A stretch of 6,487 bases of DNA from DAOVGU01 sp030637775 [NCBI: bacterium] (lineage in GTDB: Bacteria; Ratteibacteria; UBA8468): contig DAOWFY010000027.1 in assembly GCA_030637775.1 (NCBI GenBank), positions 1-6,487 of the forward strand, read 5' to 3'. The position numbers were made by a program, and so were the translations under genes. Below are positions 5,555 through 6,487 of this stretch, piece after piece (the first letter of the stretch is position 1; each line of letters begins with the position of its first letter). Under the pieces are notes generated by a model, which did not search any database, was not told the origin of the DNA, and saw nothing but the letters and a program-made list of their open reading frames with translations.

Positions 5555-6429
5555 CACCATTTAGTTCGTTCTAATGCTTTGTAGGTGAAAGCGCTCTCCT
5601 TAAGTCCGATATTAAACTTGATCTCACTCATCTTTACCACCGTCCAATGCCCGGTCCTCAAATTGATACATTCCAAAAGGGCCTGGGCCGGACCCTCCGG
5701 AAGAAAATCATACTTCCGGAAGATAATCCTGCTCTTGCGACTTAACTGATCATAAATCTCGTCAAAGATGCCTGCTCCAGTTTTCTTATCAAGCCAGACA
5801 ATCCTCCTGGTGTAATACCAATCCTTCTTCTTTGGTCTGGCCTCCACGACATAGCAATCAAGACCGGAGTAGTAAGTCTCTCCCGTAAGTTTAGATTCAT
5901 AACCGGCAAATTTCTCCTCTCTTAAAATTTTATAGGTTTCATCCTCCCATTTCCTTGAAGTAAGTTCCTCAACCGTAAAATCAGTTCCCAGGAAGGCATC
6001 ATCAGGTCGGGAGGGAGAGGTACGGCGAACCTTTCGCTGGCTGGGAAGCCAGAGCCATTGTTCCCTTTCTCTCTTAGGGTCAAGATAACACCACGTAAGA
6101 ACGGCTAACCCCTTGATATTCGCCGGTCTTGTGATCACCACCATATCCTTATAATCAAGACCATCGGCCGGCCTATTGAGGGTGATGCGTTTGCGCAGAA
6201 ACCTTCTATGGCGACGAAAACCACGCTTATCGGTCAAGTAGAAATCCCCTGTACTCTGATAGTCTTTGGCAAATTTGGTGTATTTGATGCGATATTTAAT
6301 CTTCATCAATTCCTCAGCCGAAATTCCTTCATACGGCTTTAACACTTCCTCTCCTCTCCCATCTAAGGGAAAATAAAGAAAGACTGCCACTACTAAAACC
6401 CCTAACACCTTTAACAAAAATTTACTCAT
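5554..6429 (-). CDS. Outer-membrane lipoprotein-sorting-type protein (LolA-like fold, PF17131/DUF1329-related)
   Basis: A 291-residue exported protein, probably periplasmic. The start is ATG at 6429-6427, preceded by a full AGGAGG four bases upstream and followed by a hydrophobic signal segment (KFLLKVLGVLVVAVFLYFPL), with cleavage likely near residue 26. The TTG start 11 codons earlier would place the ribosome binding site inside the coding frame. The mature part is beta-strand-rich. It carries the family hallmark QWLWLPSQRKVRR (about 124-136) followed by DDAFLGTDFTVEEL (about 143-156), as in LolA-like outer-membrane lipoprotein-sorting proteins and DUF1329 proteins. Later strands (YYSGLDCYVVEARP, RRIVWLDKKTG) fit the same half-barrel that cups a lipid acyl chain. 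No lipobox cysteine is present in the signal peptide, so it is likely soluble. It is the upstream partner of the DUF1302-type barrel; an RND/MMPL exporter, the usual third partner, may lie beyond the right edge. Lipid or hydrophobic cargo is inferred from the family and not from this sequence. Confidence 0.82.
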   Translation of the reverse strand: MSKFLLKVLGVLVVAVFLYFPLDGRGEEVLKPYEGISAEELMKIKYRIKYTKFAKDYQSTGDFYLTDKRGFRRHRRFLRKRITLNRPADGLDYKDMVVITRPANIKGLAVLTWCYLDPKREREQWLWLPSQRKVRRTSPSRPDDAFLGTDFTVEELTSRKWEDETYKILREEKFAGYESKLTGETYYSGLDCYVVEARPKKKDWYYTRRIVWLDKKTGAGIFDEIYDQLSRKSRIIFRKYDFLPEGPAQALLECINLRTGHWTVVKMSEIKFNIGLKESAFTYKALERTKW

Positions 6430-6433
6430 TTTC

Positions 6434-6439
6434 CCTCCT
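6434..6439 (-). promoter_or_regulatory. Consensus ribosome binding site of the LolA-like gene
   Basis: AGGAGG on the minus strand, four bases before the ATG at 6429, is the strongest Shine-Dalgarno in the window. It sets the start, making the upstream in-frame TTG at 6462 unlikely. Confidence 0.85.
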
Positions 6440-6487
6440 ATTTTACCTTTTCGTATTGTCAAAAACTTCCTGCTAATTTTCTGCTAA

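Noticed and set aside
6440-6462. TTGACA on the minus strand (6462-6457) as a -35 box for the LolA-like gene
   Set aside because: The only -10-like hexamer, TAAAAT at 6445-6440, is 11 bases away, and the ideal -10 position falls on the ribosome binding site. No credible promoter pairing.

Overview
The window comes from a Gram-negative, uncultured-looking bacterium. It encodes an outer-membrane beta-barrel with a signal peptide, and the reading frames are AT-leaning and use many AGA/AGG codons. No gene here is diagnostic of a phylum. The mix of sugar-isomerase-like TIM barrels, Gfo/Idh/MocA oxidoreductases and DUF1302-type porins would suit an environmental polysaccharide-degrading lineage, but that placement is a guess.

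Left two-thirds, plus strand (1-4012): the 3' end of a gene that begins before the window, then four tightly packed genes. These are a TIM-barrel sugar isomerase/epimerase-like protein (332-1321), an amidohydrolase-2-type metal-dependent hydrolase or lactonase (1335-2189), a second sugar isomerase/epimerase (2186-3025) and a Gfo/Idh/MocA NAD(P)-dependent oxidoreductase (3029-4012). Spacings are 13 bp, a 4-bp ATGA overlap and 3 bp, so they are almost certainly one operon. All four are cytoplasmic. Together they look like a catabolic module for an unusual sugar, uronate or cyclitol: oxidation by the MocA enzyme, ring or lactone hydrolysis by the amidohydrolase, and isomerisation, epimerisation or beta-elimination by the two barrels. 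The substrate cannot be read from the sequence. The truncated first gene ends in a small beta-rich domain resembling the tails of carbohydrate-active enzymes such as heparinase II/III-like proteins; this is tentative.

Right third, minus strand (4028-6429): two exported envelope proteins read leftward, converging on the operon with only 15 bp between the stop codons. A LolA-like outer-membrane lipoprotein-sorting-type protein (5554-6429) is followed by a DUF1302-type outer-membrane beta-barrel (4028-5401). In other bacteria such pairs commonly accompany RND/MMPL exporters that handle lipids or hydrophobic compounds; no exporter is inside the window. For both genes the longest ORF overstates the N-terminus, and a Shine-Dalgarno site plus signal peptide fix an internal ATG. 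This half is clearly richer in G+C than the left part.

The main unexplained structure lies between these two minus-strand genes (5441-5554). It is a 114-bp, about 57% G+C palindromic element with imperfect terminal inverted repeats, an inner 8-bp stem and short internal direct repeats. It starts exactly at the stop codon of the LolA-like gene and is open in that gene's frame past the stop. It looks like a dispersed palindromic or MITE-like repeat, or a structured intercistronic RNA. A smaller perfect hairpin (2997-3014) sits just upstream of the MocA start. No tRNA, rRNA, CRISPR array or transposase was seen.
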